Shown here: positions 8,506-17,796 of the stretch, piece after piece
Position numbering within the stretch: the first letter of the stretch is position 1
How the letters are laid out: each line of letters opens with the position of its first letter
Assembly: GCA_947631385.1 (NCBI GenBank)
Contig: CANRLE010000001.1
Location: 1-64,000 of the forward strand
Direction of reading: 5' to 3'
Length of the DNA: 64,000 nt
Source: an uncultured Clostridia bacterium
Lineage (GTDB): Bacteria > Bacillota > Clostridia > TANB77 > CAG-508
Program-made: the position numbers and the translations under genes
The notes under the pieces: generated by a model
What the model was told of the DNA's origin: nothing
The model's database searches: none
What the model saw: only the letters and a program-made list of their open reading frames with translations

Positions 8506-9522
8506 TTAACCAGCTATTGCCAACTTGTTTTTTATTTGCTCTAGTTCTTCTCTTTTTATTCCTGTCGTTTCTAAAATAATTTCATCATCCAATTTTTTTA
8601 CTAACATTTTTTGAGCAATTTTTTTCTGGCTTGCTTTTTCTCCCTGCTCTTTTCCTTGTTTTATCATTCTTCTATTTTCTGCTAACAATCTATCATATAA
8701 AGTACTCATTCCTTTTTCACCTACCTTTCTATGGATTTTTTCCAATAAATCTAGCTGTTCTTCATCTTTTAACAAGTTATCAAGCAAATAAGTTACAATA
8801 CTTGCAAGTTCGTCTAGCATGCCTCTATCTGTTACTGTTTGAATTAATAAATTTAAATTTTCTAACAATTGTTCCTTATTTTCTGACTTTTCAATTAGCA
8901 TAATATAGCTAAACATTGTATTTCTTTGCAATAATGTTCGTTTTGAAATCTTATTAATATCAATAAAATTATATTCCAAATCAATTTTATATCTTTCAAA
9001 TACATAACTACTAATTTGTTTTTCCTTAAAATTTTTAGGAAGATTCCATTTTTGATTTCCTGTATATATAACAACTGGAACAACAATAGGGTACCTTGTG
9101 TTTCTTCCTATTTTCTTATTTCTGCCCCATTCTTGCATTATATCAATGCAGTAATTCAACAAACGATATGGCATCTTATTATCTATTGTTGATTGATGTT
9201 CGATTAAAAAAAATACCTCTTGATCTTTTAATTGATATACTAAATCAGCCTCTTTTGATTTGTACTTTCTAGTAATATAATTATTAGTATAATGTATCAA
9301 ATCTTCTGATTTTATAGGTTCCCTTGGTTCTAGAAATTGATTAATAAATTTTTCGGCTTCCGTTGTATCTCTTAATATGTTTTTTATTAAAGCATCATGT
9401 GAATATTTTTTATTTGAATTTTCTAAATTATATTCAGCATTTCTCTCTGCTAATTGTAAAACTGCATTTAGTCTTAATGTGTGAATGCATTTAATATACT
9501 GTGAATAATTGAAAACTTTCAC
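8506..9522 (-). CDS. Rpn/PD-(D/E)XK family putative transposase-nuclease (copy 1)
   Basis: About 338 residues of the Rpn family (recombination-promoting nuclease, YhgA-like transposase domain). The N-terminal half has the DALIKNIL opening near residue 44 and the PD-(D/E)XK catalytic core in EADLVYQLKDQEVFFLIEHQ (near 92-111), followed by the YPIVVPVVIYTG strand. The C-terminus is charged and helical and ends with an IAQKMLVKKLDDEIILETTG segment common in this family. GTG 9522 is preferred to ATG 9528 because AGGAGG lies seven bases before the GTG. The second copy at 58472-59665 shares the same promoter and ribosome-site geometry, so the two look like family members of one dispersing element. 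Confidence 0.85.
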   Translation of the reverse strand: MKVFNYSQYIKCIHTLRLNAVLQLAERNAEYNLENSNKKYSHDALIKNILRDTTEAEKFINQFLEPREPIKSEDLIHYTNNYITRKYKSKEADLVYQLKDQEVFFLIEHQSTIDNKMPYRLLNYCIDIMQEWGRNKKIGRNTRYPIVVPVVIYTGNQKWNLPKNFKEKQISSYVFERYKIDLEYNFIDINKISKRTLLQRNTMFSYIMLIEKSENKEQLLENLNLLIQTVTDRGMLDELASIVTYLLDNLLKDEEQLDLLEKIHRKVGEKGMSTLYDRLLAENRRMIKQGKEQGEKASQKKIAQKMLVKKLDDEIILETTGIKREELEQIKNKLAIAG

Positions 9523-9537
9523 TATCATTCCTCCTAT

Positions 9538-9566
9538 ATTTTAACTTATTTTTATTTATGTGTCAA
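9538..9566 (-). promoter_or_regulatory. Candidate promoter of Rpn copy 1
   Basis: Minus strand TTGACA (9566-9561), 17-bp spacer, TAAAAT (9543-9538). The -10 directly abuts the AGGAGG ribosome site (9535-9530), leaving almost no leader. The Rpn copy 2 gene has the same arrangement. Confidence 0.5.
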
Positions 9567-9599
9567 CATTTATTTCATAGTGCGTTTTTTGTGTGGATA

Positions 9600-9648
9600 T
9601 TTTTAGATTTAAATTGAACAAATATTGCTTTGAATATAAAATTTATTG
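9600..9648. repeat. Sequence block shared by the two Rpn genes' upstream regions
   Basis: TTTTTAGATTTAAATT (9600-9615) and GAATATAAAATTTATTG (9632-9648) recur upstream of Rpn copy 2 at 59807-59844 with a shorter gap. This may mark the edge of a common mobile unit. Confidence 0.45.
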
Positions 9649-9658
9649 TATTAAAGCA

Positions 9659-9706
9659 CGAAAAAAGAAGATTTTCAATACTTTCTACAAATCTTCTTAT
9701 TTTTCG
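9659..9706 (-). terminator. Terminator of the mfd-trmL operon
   Basis: AAGAAGATTT (9665-9674) and AAATCTTCTT (9689-9698) form the stem; on the minus strand it is followed by TTTTTTCG. It lies about 20 bases after the trmL stop. Confidence 0.75.
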
Positions 9707-9725
9707 TCATAACTTCTTATTTTTT

Positions 9726-10223
9726 TTAATCAAAATAACTACTAATTTCTTCTAATCCTTCAAAATTTTTATGCCTAAATACCTCATATAATATTATATT
9801 AACAGAATTAGAAAGATTTAATGATCTTAAACTTTCTCTCATTGGTATTCTAATGGTTTTATCAAGATATTTTTGTAATAAATCTTCTGGCAATCCTTTT
9901 GTTTCTTTTCCAAATAATAAAAATATGTCATTCATACTTTCATAATTAGGTTCTGAATATACGTGCTTTCCTTTAGTTGTAGCAAAAAACATATGGTTTT
10001 CTTCTGGTTTATATTTTTCTAAAAACATTTCTAATGACTCATGTTCTTCTATATCTACTTTATCCCAATAATCTAGACCTGCTCTTCTTACAGCTTTTTC
10101 AGATATGTCAAATCCTAATGGATGAACTAAATGCAATTTTGCACCTGTAGCTGCACAGGTTCTTGCTATATTTCCTGTATTTTGTGGTATTTCTGGTTCG
10201 ACCATAACTACATGTATTTTCAC
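9726..10223 (-). CDS. trmL: tRNA (cytidine/uridine-34-2'-O)-methyltransferase TrmL
   Basis: A SPOUT-fold enzyme expected to 2'-O-methylate the wobble base of tRNA-Leu using SAM. The family start VEPEIPQNTGNIARTC is near residue 7, LLFGKETKGLPE gives the knot loop near 100, and SLNLSNSVNIILYE near 127 is the C-terminal SAM-binding knot. An ATG at 10247 overlaps the upstream stop and could be used, but GTG 10223 has a GAAGGAAG ribosome site five bases away and gives the standard 165-residue protein starting just before the first conserved strand. It is the last gene of an mfd - TrmH-like - trmL unit. Confidence 0.9.
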   Translation of the reverse strand: MKIHVVMVEPEIPQNTGNIARTCAATGAKLHLVHPLGFDISEKAVRRAGLDYWDKVDIEEHESLEMFLEKYKPEENHMFFATTKGKHVYSEPNYESMNDIFLLFGKETKGLPEDLLQKYLDKTIRIPMRESLRSLNLSNSVNIILYEVFRHKNFEGLEEISSYFD

Positions 10224-10243
10224 TTTTCTTCCTTCTTTCAATT

Positions 10244-11041
10244 TCATTTATTTGCGTTGATTTTTTTTCTAACATATTCATATAAAATAATTCCAGTAGC
10301 AACAGATGCATTTAGACTTTCGGTTTTTCCAAGCATAGGTATCTTTATTTTTTCATCTGCCATTACTTGTATTTTTTCCTCTACACCATTAGCTTCATTT
10401 CCAATAATAATCACTTTTTTGTTATAATCAATATCATAAATTGTATTATCTGTTTGCAAAGAAGATACAACAATTTTAAATTTATGCTTTTTAATTTCTT
10501 TTAAAACTTTTTCTAAGTCTTCACATTCTATAATTTTTACTCGAAATATTGCACCCATAGTTGAACGCACTACTTTTGGATTATAAATATCTGCTGTCCC
10601 TTTTGATACTAATATTTGTGTTAATCCTACACTATCAACAGTCCTTAAAATGGTTCCTAAATTTCCCGGATCTTGTACATCATCTAAAGCAACTATAATG
10701 TCTTGCGAATAATCAATGTCTTGTGTTTGACTATTTTTCTTCAAAACGGCTAAAATTCCTTGTGGTGATTGCACTTCTGATAAATATTTGAATATCTTTT
10801 CTGTAACATAAATACAATCATATTTTGCAATTTCATACATTAAATCCTTTGGAATTGCCTCATTCTTTTCACAATCATCACACAAAACAATATATTTAAT
10901 TGGTGCTTCTTCATGAATTGCCTCTGCAACTAATTTTATTCCTTCTATCATATACTCATTACTGATATCTCTATATTTTTTATCTTTCAATTTTTTAATT
11001 TGCTTTATCAATTCATTTTCTTTGCTTGTAATCCTTTGCAT
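10244..11041 (-). CDS. TrmH/SpoU family RNA 2'-O-methyltransferase
   Basis: A 265-residue SPOUT methyltransferase of the TrmH/RlmB-like group, probably modifying rRNA. The N-terminal substrate-binding domain (about 1-95) is followed by the catalytic knot: LDDVQDPGNLGTILRT near residue 118, IIIGNEANGV near 210, and IPMLGKTESLNASVATGIILYEY near 233-255 as motif 3. Length suits the family. It starts 17 bases after mfd and its stop overlaps the possible ATG of trmL. The exact target nucleotide cannot be given from sequence. Confidence 0.9.
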   Translation of the reverse strand: MQRITSKENELIKQIKKLKDKKYRDISNEYMIEGIKLVAEAIHEEAPIKYIVLCDDCEKNEAIPKDLMYEIAKYDCIYVTEKIFKYLSEVQSPQGILAVLKKNSQTQDIDYSQDIIVALDDVQDPGNLGTILRTVDSVGLTQILVSKGTADIYNPKVVRSTMGAIFRVKIIECEDLEKVLKEIKKHKFKIVVSSLQTDNTIYDIDYNKKVIIIGNEANGVEEKIQVMADEKIKIPMLGKTESLNASVATGIILYEYVRKKINANK

Positions 11042-11057
11042 TATTATCTCCCTTCTA

Positions 11058-14000
11058 TTATTGATTTATTTGCAAATTTGCTTCAGAATATGTTAAAAAA
11101 TCTGTAACATCATTTAATATTTGTCTTTCATTCTTACTTTTTAATTCCAATGTTACCATTGGTTTTATTCCTGCTGAAAATTTAATTTTATTTCCATATT
11201 CTTTTACTAAGTCTTGAATATTTAATTCAAATTTATTAGGTTCAAATGTAAATGTAACAGCTGTATTTTTGCTTGCAATTTTACTAATTTTCATTTTCTT
11301 TGCTAAACACTTAATTCTACTAATTGCAATTAAATTTTCTAATTCTGGTGGCATATCACCAAATCTATCTATGATTTCATCAGTTATATCTTGGATATCT
11401 TTTTCATTTTTACATAAAGCAATTTTTTGATATATTTCAATTTTTTGATTTGCATCAGCTATGTACTCATCTGGTATATAACTTGTTACATTTAAGTCAA
11501 TTTGAATATCTATTTCTGGCTGAATATCAATTCCTTTCATTTCTTTTACTACTTCATCCAATAAATAGCAATAAGTATCATACCCAACCTGTTCTAAATG
11601 ACCTGATTGAATTTCTCCAAGCAAACTTCCTGCCCCTCGAATTTCTAAATCTCTCATTGCAATTTTAAAACCAGAACCAAATTCAGTAAATTCTTTAATT
11701 GCTCTTAATCTCTTATCTGCCACTTCTGTCAATAATTTGTCCTTCTTGTAAGTAATATAAGCATATGCTTGCCTATCTGCTCTTCCAACTCTACCTCTAA
11801 TTTGATATAATTGTGCAAGCCCCATTCTATCTGCATTTTCTACAATAATTGTATTAGCATTTGGAATGTCAATTCCAGATTCTAATATTGTTGTACAAAC
11901 TAATACATTTGTCTTTCCTTCAATAAATTCTTTCATGATTTCTTCTATTCTTGTTCCAGTCATTTGACCATGTGCATATACTACTTTTGCCTCTGGCACT
12001 AATCTTGCTATATCATCTGCTTTTTTTTGAATTCCTTCAACATTATTAAACAAATAAAATACCTGTCCATTTCTTTCTAATTCCTTAGTAATTGCCTCTT
12101 TTATCACTTCTTTATCATATTCTAATACATAAGTCTGCACAGGTTTTCTATTATGTGGTGGTTCATAAATTACTGACATATCTCGAATTCCTACAATAGA
12201 CATATGCATAGTTCTTGGAATTGGAGTAGCTGTCATTGTTAAAACATCAACATTTGTTTTCCATTGTTTTATTTTTTCTTTATCTTTAACTCCAAATCGA
12301 TGTTCTTCGTCCACAATTAATAATCCTAAATCCTTAAATTCTACATCTTTACTTAAAATTCTATGTGTACCAATAACAATATCGACTTCACCTAATTTTA
12401 ATTTTTGTATTACTTCTTCTTGATATTTTTTGCTTTTAAATCTATTTAGAATTTCTACTTTGATAGGAAAATCTTTCATTCTTTCTTTAAATTCTTGATA
12501 TTGCTGTTCTGCAAGAACTGTTGTGGGTGCTAAATATGCAACTTGCTTTTGATCCATTACTGCTTTAAAAGCTGCTCGTAGAGCTACTTCTGTCTTTCCA
12601 TATCCAACGTCCCCACATAATAATCTATCCATTGGTTTAGCTATTTCCATATCTTTTTTTACTTCTTCTATACAACGCAATTGGTCATCTGTTTCTTGGT
12701 ATGGAAATTTAGCCTCAAACTCATTTTGCCAAGGTGTGTCTTTGCTAAAAGCAAATCCTTGAACTCTTTCTCTTTTGGCATATAGCTCAATTAATTCTTT
12801 GGCTACTTCTCTCAAGTTATTTTTTACTTTTGTCTTTGTGTTTTCCCACTCTTTGCTTCCTAGACGATTAATTTTTGGTTGGATTGCATCTCCACCAATA
12901 TATTTTCTAATAGAATCTAAGTCACTTGTTGGAATATAGAGTACATCATCATTTTTGTATTTAATTTTTATATAATCTTTTATTGTTCCATCTGCTTTTA
13001 TTGTGTTTACACCAATATATATACCAATTCCATACCTTCTATGAACAACGTAATCTCCTATCTTTAAATCTGCAAATACAACTTTTTCGCCTTCTTTAAA
13101 GTCTTGATTTGTTACTCTTCTTTTTTTCTTTTCACCATCAATTAAATCATCTGCTACAATAACTAATTCATTTAAGTCATGAAGTTCAAAACCTGCTGAT
13201 AATGTTCCTACTGTAATTGTTACAATTGCTTCATTAGCTTTTACAATAATTGTTTGATTTAATTTTTCTTCTATTTTATTTATAATGTTTTTTTCATTTA
13301 ACAATGCTTGTAGTCTTCTTGCCTTATCTTTATTAGATACTAATAAATAGATTTTCTTTTTCTCTTTGATTGCTTTTTGTAAATCTTCTATTAAATTTTC
13401 TACTTCACTTTTATAATAATTAATGTCCCTATACGAAAAATGATATGTCTCCATAGAAAGCTTTTGAACTAAATCTTGTTTTTCAATATATATTCTCTGC
13501 ATTAGTTCCAATTTTTCTTCTATATCTTCATATGACATTAAATTTTCAATAGCCTCTGGTATTATTTTTTCCTTTTCAACTAACGCTTTTATTAAATTTT
13601 TATTATCAATAGCAATATTATTGGCTCTTTGTTTTATTTTTCCAATTTCATCTAAAAATATGCAATAATTATTTGATAAATAATCTAAGATTGTTTCTTG
13701 TTCTTCATAAAAGCAGTCAAAATATTTATCTATTTTACTAATATAATTTCCTGCTTTAATTTGTTCGATATCTTCATCACTATGTTCTACTTGTTGTATT
13801 TTTTTGCAAATATTTTCAATTGAATTTTCCAAAATATATTCATGTGCTGGATATATAGTAGCTTTTTCCAATGTTTGAATTGACCTTTGTGTTATAATAT
13901 TGAATTTTCTAATAGAGTCTACTTCATCACCCCAAAATTCAATTCTAATTCCTGTATTTTCACCTGTAGCAATATCAACAATTCCTCCTCTAATAGAGAA

Positions 14001-14513
14001 TTGCCCTCTTCCTTCTATTAAGTCATATCTTGCATAACCTAATTTTATAAGTTTTTTCTTGATATCTTCTAGTGAGTAAATGTCCCCTACTTTAAAATTT
14101 AATTCATTAGCATATAAGTTTTTTTTGGCTGGTAATTTTTGTGTTACCGCTTCTATTGTTGTTACTACTATTAAATTTCTTCTTGCTTGAATTTCATTTA
14201 ATGCTTCTATCCTATGATATGGAAGCTCTTTGCTTTCTGCAATATAGTCATATGTTACAATGTCCTTCTTTGGAAAAAATACTACATAATCTGTAAAATA
14301 TCTAATATCTTGATATAATTTTTTTGCCTGAATTTCATTATATGTTATAAAACATATTGGTTTTTTTCCAAATTCATGAATAGCTGTTGCTATTTGTATC
14401 ATTCCCACGTCAGTTAAGCCCGATATTGCTATCGGACTTGTTTTATTTTCGATTTGTTTTAGTAAATCAACAAATTTTGCCGACTTACCTAATTCACCTA
14501 ATATTGTGTTCAT
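11058..14513 (-). CDS. mfd: Transcription-repair coupling factor Mfd
   Basis: A 1151-residue Mfd, which removes RNA polymerase stalled at DNA lesions and recruits UvrA. The N-terminal UvrB-like module occupies about residues 1-330, the RNA-polymerase-interacting CarD-like domain is at KIGDYVVHRRYGIGIYIG near residue 495, and the RecG-like translocase carries Walker A GDVGYGKTEVALRA near 638, DEEHRFG near 740 and TATPIPRTMHMS near 764. The TRCF C-terminal domain is near 1000-1110. Length matches the family. It heads the operon with the two SPOUT methyltransferases and is divergent from the SDR gene at 14646. Confidence 0.97.
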   Translation of the reverse strand: MNTILGELGKSAKFVDLLKQIENKTSPIAISGLTDVGMIQIATAIHEFGKKPICFITYNEIQAKKLYQDIRYFTDYVVFFPKKDIVTYDYIAESKELPYHRIEALNEIQARRNLIVVTTIEAVTQKLPAKKNLYANELNFKVGDIYSLEDIKKKLIKLGYARYDLIEGRGQFSIRGGIVDIATGENTGIRIEFWGDEVDSIRKFNIITQRSIQTLEKATIYPAHEYILENSIENICKKIQQVEHSDEDIEQIKAGNYISKIDKYFDCFYEEQETILDYLSNNYCIFLDEIGKIKQRANNIAIDNKNLIKALVEKEKIIPEAIENLMSYEDIEEKLELMQRIYIEKQDLVQKLSMETYHFSYRDINYYKSEVENLIEDLQKAIKEKKKIYLLVSNKDKARRLQALLNEKNIINKIEEKLNQTIIVKANEAIVTITVGTLSAGFELHDLNELVIVADDLIDGEKKKRRVTNQDFKEGEKVVFADLKIGDYVVHRRYGIGIYIGVNTIKADGTIKDYIKIKYKNDDVLYIPTSDLDSIRKYIGGDAIQPKINRLGSKEWENTKTKVKNNLREVAKELIELYAKRERVQGFAFSKDTPWQNEFEAKFPYQETDDQLRCIEEVKKDMEIAKPMDRLLCGDVGYGKTEVALRAAFKAVMDQKQVAYLAPTTVLAEQQYQEFKERMKDFPIKVEILNRFKSKKYQEEVIQKLKLGEVDIVIGTHRILSKDVEFKDLGLLIVDEEHRFGVKDKEKIKQWKTNVDVLTMTATPIPRTMHMSIVGIRDMSVIYEPPHNRKPVQTYVLEYDKEVIKEAITKELERNGQVFYLFNNVEGIQKKADDIARLVPEAKVVYAHGQMTGTRIEEIMKEFIEGKTNVLVCTTILESGIDIPNANTIIVENADRMGLAQLYQIRGRVGRADRQAYAYITYKKDKLLTEVADKRLRAIKEFTEFGSGFKIAMRDLEIRGAGSLLGEIQSGHLEQVGYDTYCYLLDEVVKEMKGIDIQPEIDIQIDLNVTSYIPDEYIADANQKIEIYQKIALCKNEKDIQDITDEIIDRFGDMPPELENLIAISRIKCLAKKMKISKIASKNTAVTFTFEPNKFELNIQDLVKEYGNKIKFSAGIKPMVTLELKSKNERQILNDVTDFLTYSEANLQINQ

Positions 14514-14645
14514 TGGTTTCTCCTTTATTTAGAAACTGTTTATTATTATACTATATTTTTTAAGAAAAATAAAGAGTTGTTACTAATATTCATGCATATT
14601 TTTATAATTTACTTCTATATTTTATATAGAATAACTTTAAAGGAG

Positions 14646-15557
14646 ATGATTTCAATTTATTCAAATTATCCTGAATATCCTTATATTGGATTTAAAGACG
14701 AAAATTTGAAAACCCCTCTTACCTTTCCTAAACAGCACCAAGATGTACAACCTGGTATGGAATACCTTATGAAACCTCTTCCTATTTTTGATAATCCAAA
14801 TTACGTTCCTAGTGGCAAATTGCAAGACAAAGTTGTTATTATTTCTGGAGGAGATAGTGGTATTGGTAGAGCTATTTCATTTTTATTTGCAAAAGAAGGT
14901 GCTGATATTGTTATCAGTTATTTAAATGAGCAAGAAGATGCTAATTATACAAAACAATTAGTTGAAAGCTGTGGTCGTCGCTGTCTTTTAATTCCTGGGG
15001 ATTTAAGAGATGAACAACTTTCTCATTACATCGCACAAAGTACAATTAATTACTTTGGTAAAATTGATGTTCTTATTAATAATTGTGGTGTTCAATTCCC
15101 TCAAAATAGTATTTTAGATATTACTAGTAAACAACTTCATGATACTTTTGAGACAAATATCTTTTCTTTCTTTTATTTAACTAAAGCTGTTTTACCATAT
15201 CTTGAAGCTAATAGTAGTATTATTAATACCACTTCTATTACTGCATATGCTGGAAAAAAGAATTTAATTGATTATTCTAGTACAAAAGGAGCAATATCTG
15301 TATTTACTAAATCTCTATCTCTTTCTCTTGCTGATCAAAAAATACGAGTTAATGCAGTTGCACCCGGACCAATTTGGACTCCTCTTATTCCGTCTTCTTT
15401 TTCTGAGGAAGAAGTAGAAGTTTTTGGTACAGACACTCCTTTAAAACGTGCTGGGCAACCTTTTGAAGTTGCTCCTGCTTATTTGTATCTTGCTAGTGAT
15501 GATTCTCGCTATGTTACAGGTCAAGTCATTCATGTAAATGGTGGAACCATTGTTTGA
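14646..15557 (+). CDS. SDR family oxidoreductase (YhdF/YhxD type)
   Basis: A short-chain dehydrogenase of about 303 residues. It has the approximately 50-residue N-terminal extension of the YhdF/YghA group, the cofactor loop SGGDSGIGRA near residue 67, NNCGVQ near 143, catalytic Ser in NTTSITAY near 192 and the YSSTKGA active-site Tyr/Lys near 208, and ends ASDDSRYVTGQVIHVNGG. The substrate is unknown. The start is uncertain: AAAGGAG abuts ATG 14646, which is closer than usual, and the frame is open to 14577. It is single and its stop codon overlaps the -35 of the downstream ncRNA promoter. Confidence 0.9.
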   Translation: MISIYSNYPEYPYIGFKDENLKTPLTFPKQHQDVQPGMEYLMKPLPIFDNPNYVPSGKLQDKVVIISGGDSGIGRAISFLFAKEGADIVISYLNEQEDANYTKQLVESCGRRCLLIPGDLRDEQLSHYIAQSTINYFGKIDVLINNCGVQFPQNSILDITSKQLHDTFETNIFSFFYLTKAVLPYLEANSSIINTTSITAYAGKKNLIDYSSTKGAISVFTKSLSLSLADQKIRVNAVAPGPIWTPLIPSSFSEEEVEVFGTDTPLKRAGQPFEVAPAYLYLASDDSRYVTGQVIHVNGGTIV

Positions 15558-15582
15558 TTTTTGTGTTAATATATGTTATAAT
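15554..15582 (+). promoter_or_regulatory. Promoter of the candidate ncRNA
   Basis: TTGATT (15554-15559), 17-bp spacer, perfect TATAAT (15577-15582). It predicts transcription from about 15589, right at the first hairpin of the RNA. Confidence 0.7.
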
Positions 15583-15588
15583 ATATTT

Positions 15589-15880
15589 GCAACTGAAAAT
15601 TCAGCATAAGTCCATTTGAAGAATGGCGAAAGGAGAAATTTATGACGTGTACAGTTCATGTCCCAAGCCTAAAATCTCATAATATATTTTGCAATCAATG
15701 CAAAGGGAAGAATTTGCGCCAAGGGGATCCACCAGCTACGCAAGCTGCGGCGAAAGGTCAGTTTGGGATAATACCAAACAACTGTGTATCTGGAAGCACA
15801 GGGCAGGTATACTGCCCCTATGCAAAAAGGGACTAAGCATTATAGGGCATTGATTTGTTTCAATGCCCTATCTCCTTTAT
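15589..15880 (+). ncRNA. Candidate structured non-coding RNA of about 290 nt
   Basis: This stretch stands out from its surroundings by higher G+C and a run of perfect hairpins: CTGAA/TTCAG (about 15593-15604), CCATT/AATGG (about 15612-15626), TTTGC/GCAAA (about 15688-15704), CAGCT/AGCTG (about 15733-15747), TTTGG/CCAAA (about 15763-15779), CTGTG/CACAG (about 15782-15801), GGGCAG/CTGCCC (about 15802-15818) and a terminator (15843-15870). It has its own promoter. A 64-codon reading frame (15642-15836) with an AAAGGAG site crosses it, but that frame uses GGG, CCC, AGG, GCG and CAG codons foreign to the neighbours and is broken up by the hairpins, so I do not call it a protein. Several conserved clostridial RNAs, for example raiA, are of this size; I cannot assign a family without a covariance search. 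Confidence 0.6.
15843..15870. terminator. Terminator of the ncRNA, also facing topB
   Basis: TAGGGCATTG and CAATGCCCTA form a 10-bp stem with an 8-base loop, followed on the plus strand by a T-rich run. It separates the RNA from the convergent topB. Confidence 0.85.
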
Positions 15881-15882
15881 TT

Positions 15883-17796
15883 TTACATCTTTATTACCAG
15901 TTTATCAAATTTATTATTAATATAATTTTTCAATTTATTCATAAATACATCAGGTTCAATTTCCTTTTTTGCTACCATATCTAAACCTTTTTCCCAGCTA
16001 GCAGTAAGTTTAGGATTTAGCATATCTGGCATTGATTGATACACAATATCATAAATATTTTCACCTTTTTGAGTTGGTGTAATAATTTGAGTTTTAGTAT
16101 TAATTTCAATATATCTAATCTTTTCTAATTTTTTCATTATTTCAGCTCTTGTAGCACTTGTTCCTATCCCAGCACCTTTAATTTGCTCTCTTAGCTCTTC
16201 CTCTTCTATCAGTTTACCTGCATTTTCCATTGCTAAAATAATAGAACCAGAATTATACCTAGATGGTGGTGATGTTTCTGCATCCTTGATTTCGAAATTC
16301 TTTACCTCCAATTTCTGCCCTTTTTTTAATGCTTTTAAAATATCTAGGTTATTATCTTCTTTTTCATTTTCTGCTGATTTTGGTTTCAATATTTCTAAAA
16401 ATCCTTCTTTTGTACAAACCTTTCCATTACAATAAAAGGTCTCATTATCAATTCCTATTGTTACTTGTATTTTACTATATTCGGCTGGTGGATAAAAAAT
16501 TGCAAGAAATCTTTTTACAATTACTTTATAAATTCGTTTTTGTAAATCCGGTAATGCTTGATAATTCTCGTATCCTTGCCCTGTCGGAATAATAGCATAA
16601 TGGTCTGTAATTTTACTATCATTAACATACTTCGTTTTTATTAAATTAGTAGAATATTTCTCTTCCACCATTTTTTTGATATATCCTTGCACTTCTTCAT
16701 CCTTATATCCTCTTGCAATACCATTCAAGTTCTTACTAATTTCCTTCGCAACAGCTGTAGAAAGAACTCTACTATCAGTCCTTGGATATGTAACTAATTT
16801 CTTTTCATATAAATTTTGAATTATTTCTAGAGTTTCATCAGGTTTTATTTTAAATCTTTTTGTACATTCATTTTGAATTTCTGCTAGATTGAATAAAAGT
16901 GGTGCATTTTCTTTTTGTTTCGACTTTTTTAATTCTGTTATTATTGCTTCCTTTCCCGCTAAACTTGCTATAAACTCTTTTGCATCTTCTTCTTTTTTTA
17001 AACCTGTTTCATTATACAATTTAATTGATTCATACAATTTAGATTTTTCATTAACTTTCCATTCTGCCTTAAAAGACTCTTTTTCTTCAATAAATTCAGC
17101 TAAGATTTTATAATATTTAGTTTTTACAAAATTTCTAATTTCTCTTTCCCTTTGTACAATCATGCCTAGCACACATGTCATCACTCTTCCAACTGATATA
17201 GAAGCCTTTTCTTCTTGAATACTTTGAGCCAATCTTCTTCCATAAATAATAGACAATAATCTTGAAAAATTAATGCCAATAAGGTAATCCTCTTTTGCCC
17301 TTAAATAAGCACTATCAGACAAACTATCATACTCTGATAAATCTTTAGCTTCGCGAATTCCTCTCAAAATTTCCTCTTCAGTTTGAGAATCAATCCACAC
17401 TCTCTTCATTTTAGCATTTGGATTTGGCTTTGCCATCATAAAAACTAATCTTTGAATATACTCTCCTTCACGTCCAGAGTCCCCTGCATTATATATTTCT
17501 TCTATATCTTCTCTTTGCATAAGCTCTTTTACAATTTGGAATTGATTTTGTACTGCTGGAATGATTTCATATTTCCATTCCTCTGGAATAAATGGCAATG
17601 TTTCTAATCTCCATAATTTTAACTTTTCATCATATTTTTCAGGATAGCTCATAGTTACTAAATGACCTACACACCAAGTAATAATCCATTCTTGCGATTC
17701 TAAATATCCATTTTTACGATTAGTTGTTATTTTTAATGCTTTAGCAAATTCCATAGCTACTGATGGTTTTTCTGTTATTAATAATTTTTTGCTCAA
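15883..17796 (-). CDS. topB: DNA topoisomerase III (type IA)
   Basis: A 637-residue type IA topoisomerase, which relaxes and decatenates DNA by single-strand passage. The TOPRIM domain has EKPSVA near residue 8 and DSGREGE near 107; the active-site Tyr is in VTYPRTDSR near 323. GAGIGTSATRAEI near 550 is the domain-I closing motif. No C-terminal zinc ribbons are present, as expected for TopB rather than TopA. Its start overlaps the upstream HD gene's stop by four bases (ATGA), so the two are translationally coupled. All Arg codons in the conserved motifs avoid CGG. Confidence 0.95.
   Translation of the reverse strand: MSKKLLITEKPSVAMEFAKALKITTNRKNGYLESQEWIITWCVGHLVTMSYPEKYDEKLKLWRLETLPFIPEEWKYEIIPAVQNQFQIVKELMQREDIEEIYNAGDSGREGEYIQRLVFMMAKPNPNAKMKRVWIDSQTEEEILRGIREAKDLSEYDSLSDSAYLRAKEDYLIGINFSRLLSIIYGRRLAQSIQEEKASISVGRVMTCVLGMIVQREREIRNFVKTKYYKILAEFIEEKESFKAEWKVNEKSKLYESIKLYNETGLKKEEDAKEFIASLAGKEAIITELKKSKQKENAPLLFNLAEIQNECTKRFKIKPDETLEIIQNLYEKKLVTYPRTDSRVLSTAVAKEISKNLNGIARGYKDEEVQGYIKKMVEEKYSTNLIKTKYVNDSKITDHYAIIPTGQGYENYQALPDLQKRIYKVIVKRFLAIFYPPAEYSKIQVTIGIDNETFYCNGKVCTKEGFLEILKPKSAENEKEDNNLDILKALKKGQKLEVKNFEIKDAETSPPSRYNSGSIILAMENAGKLIEEEELREQIKGAGIGTSATRAEIMKKLEKIRYIEINTKTQIITPTQKGENIYDIVYQSMPDMLNPKLTASWEKGLDMVAKKEIEPDVFMNKLKNYINNKFDKLVIKM

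Noticed and set aside
15642..15836. 64-codon Cys-containing ORF with AAAGGAG upstream
   Set aside because: Codon use is foreign to the neighbours and the frame runs through a series of perfect hairpins, so a structured RNA is the better reading.
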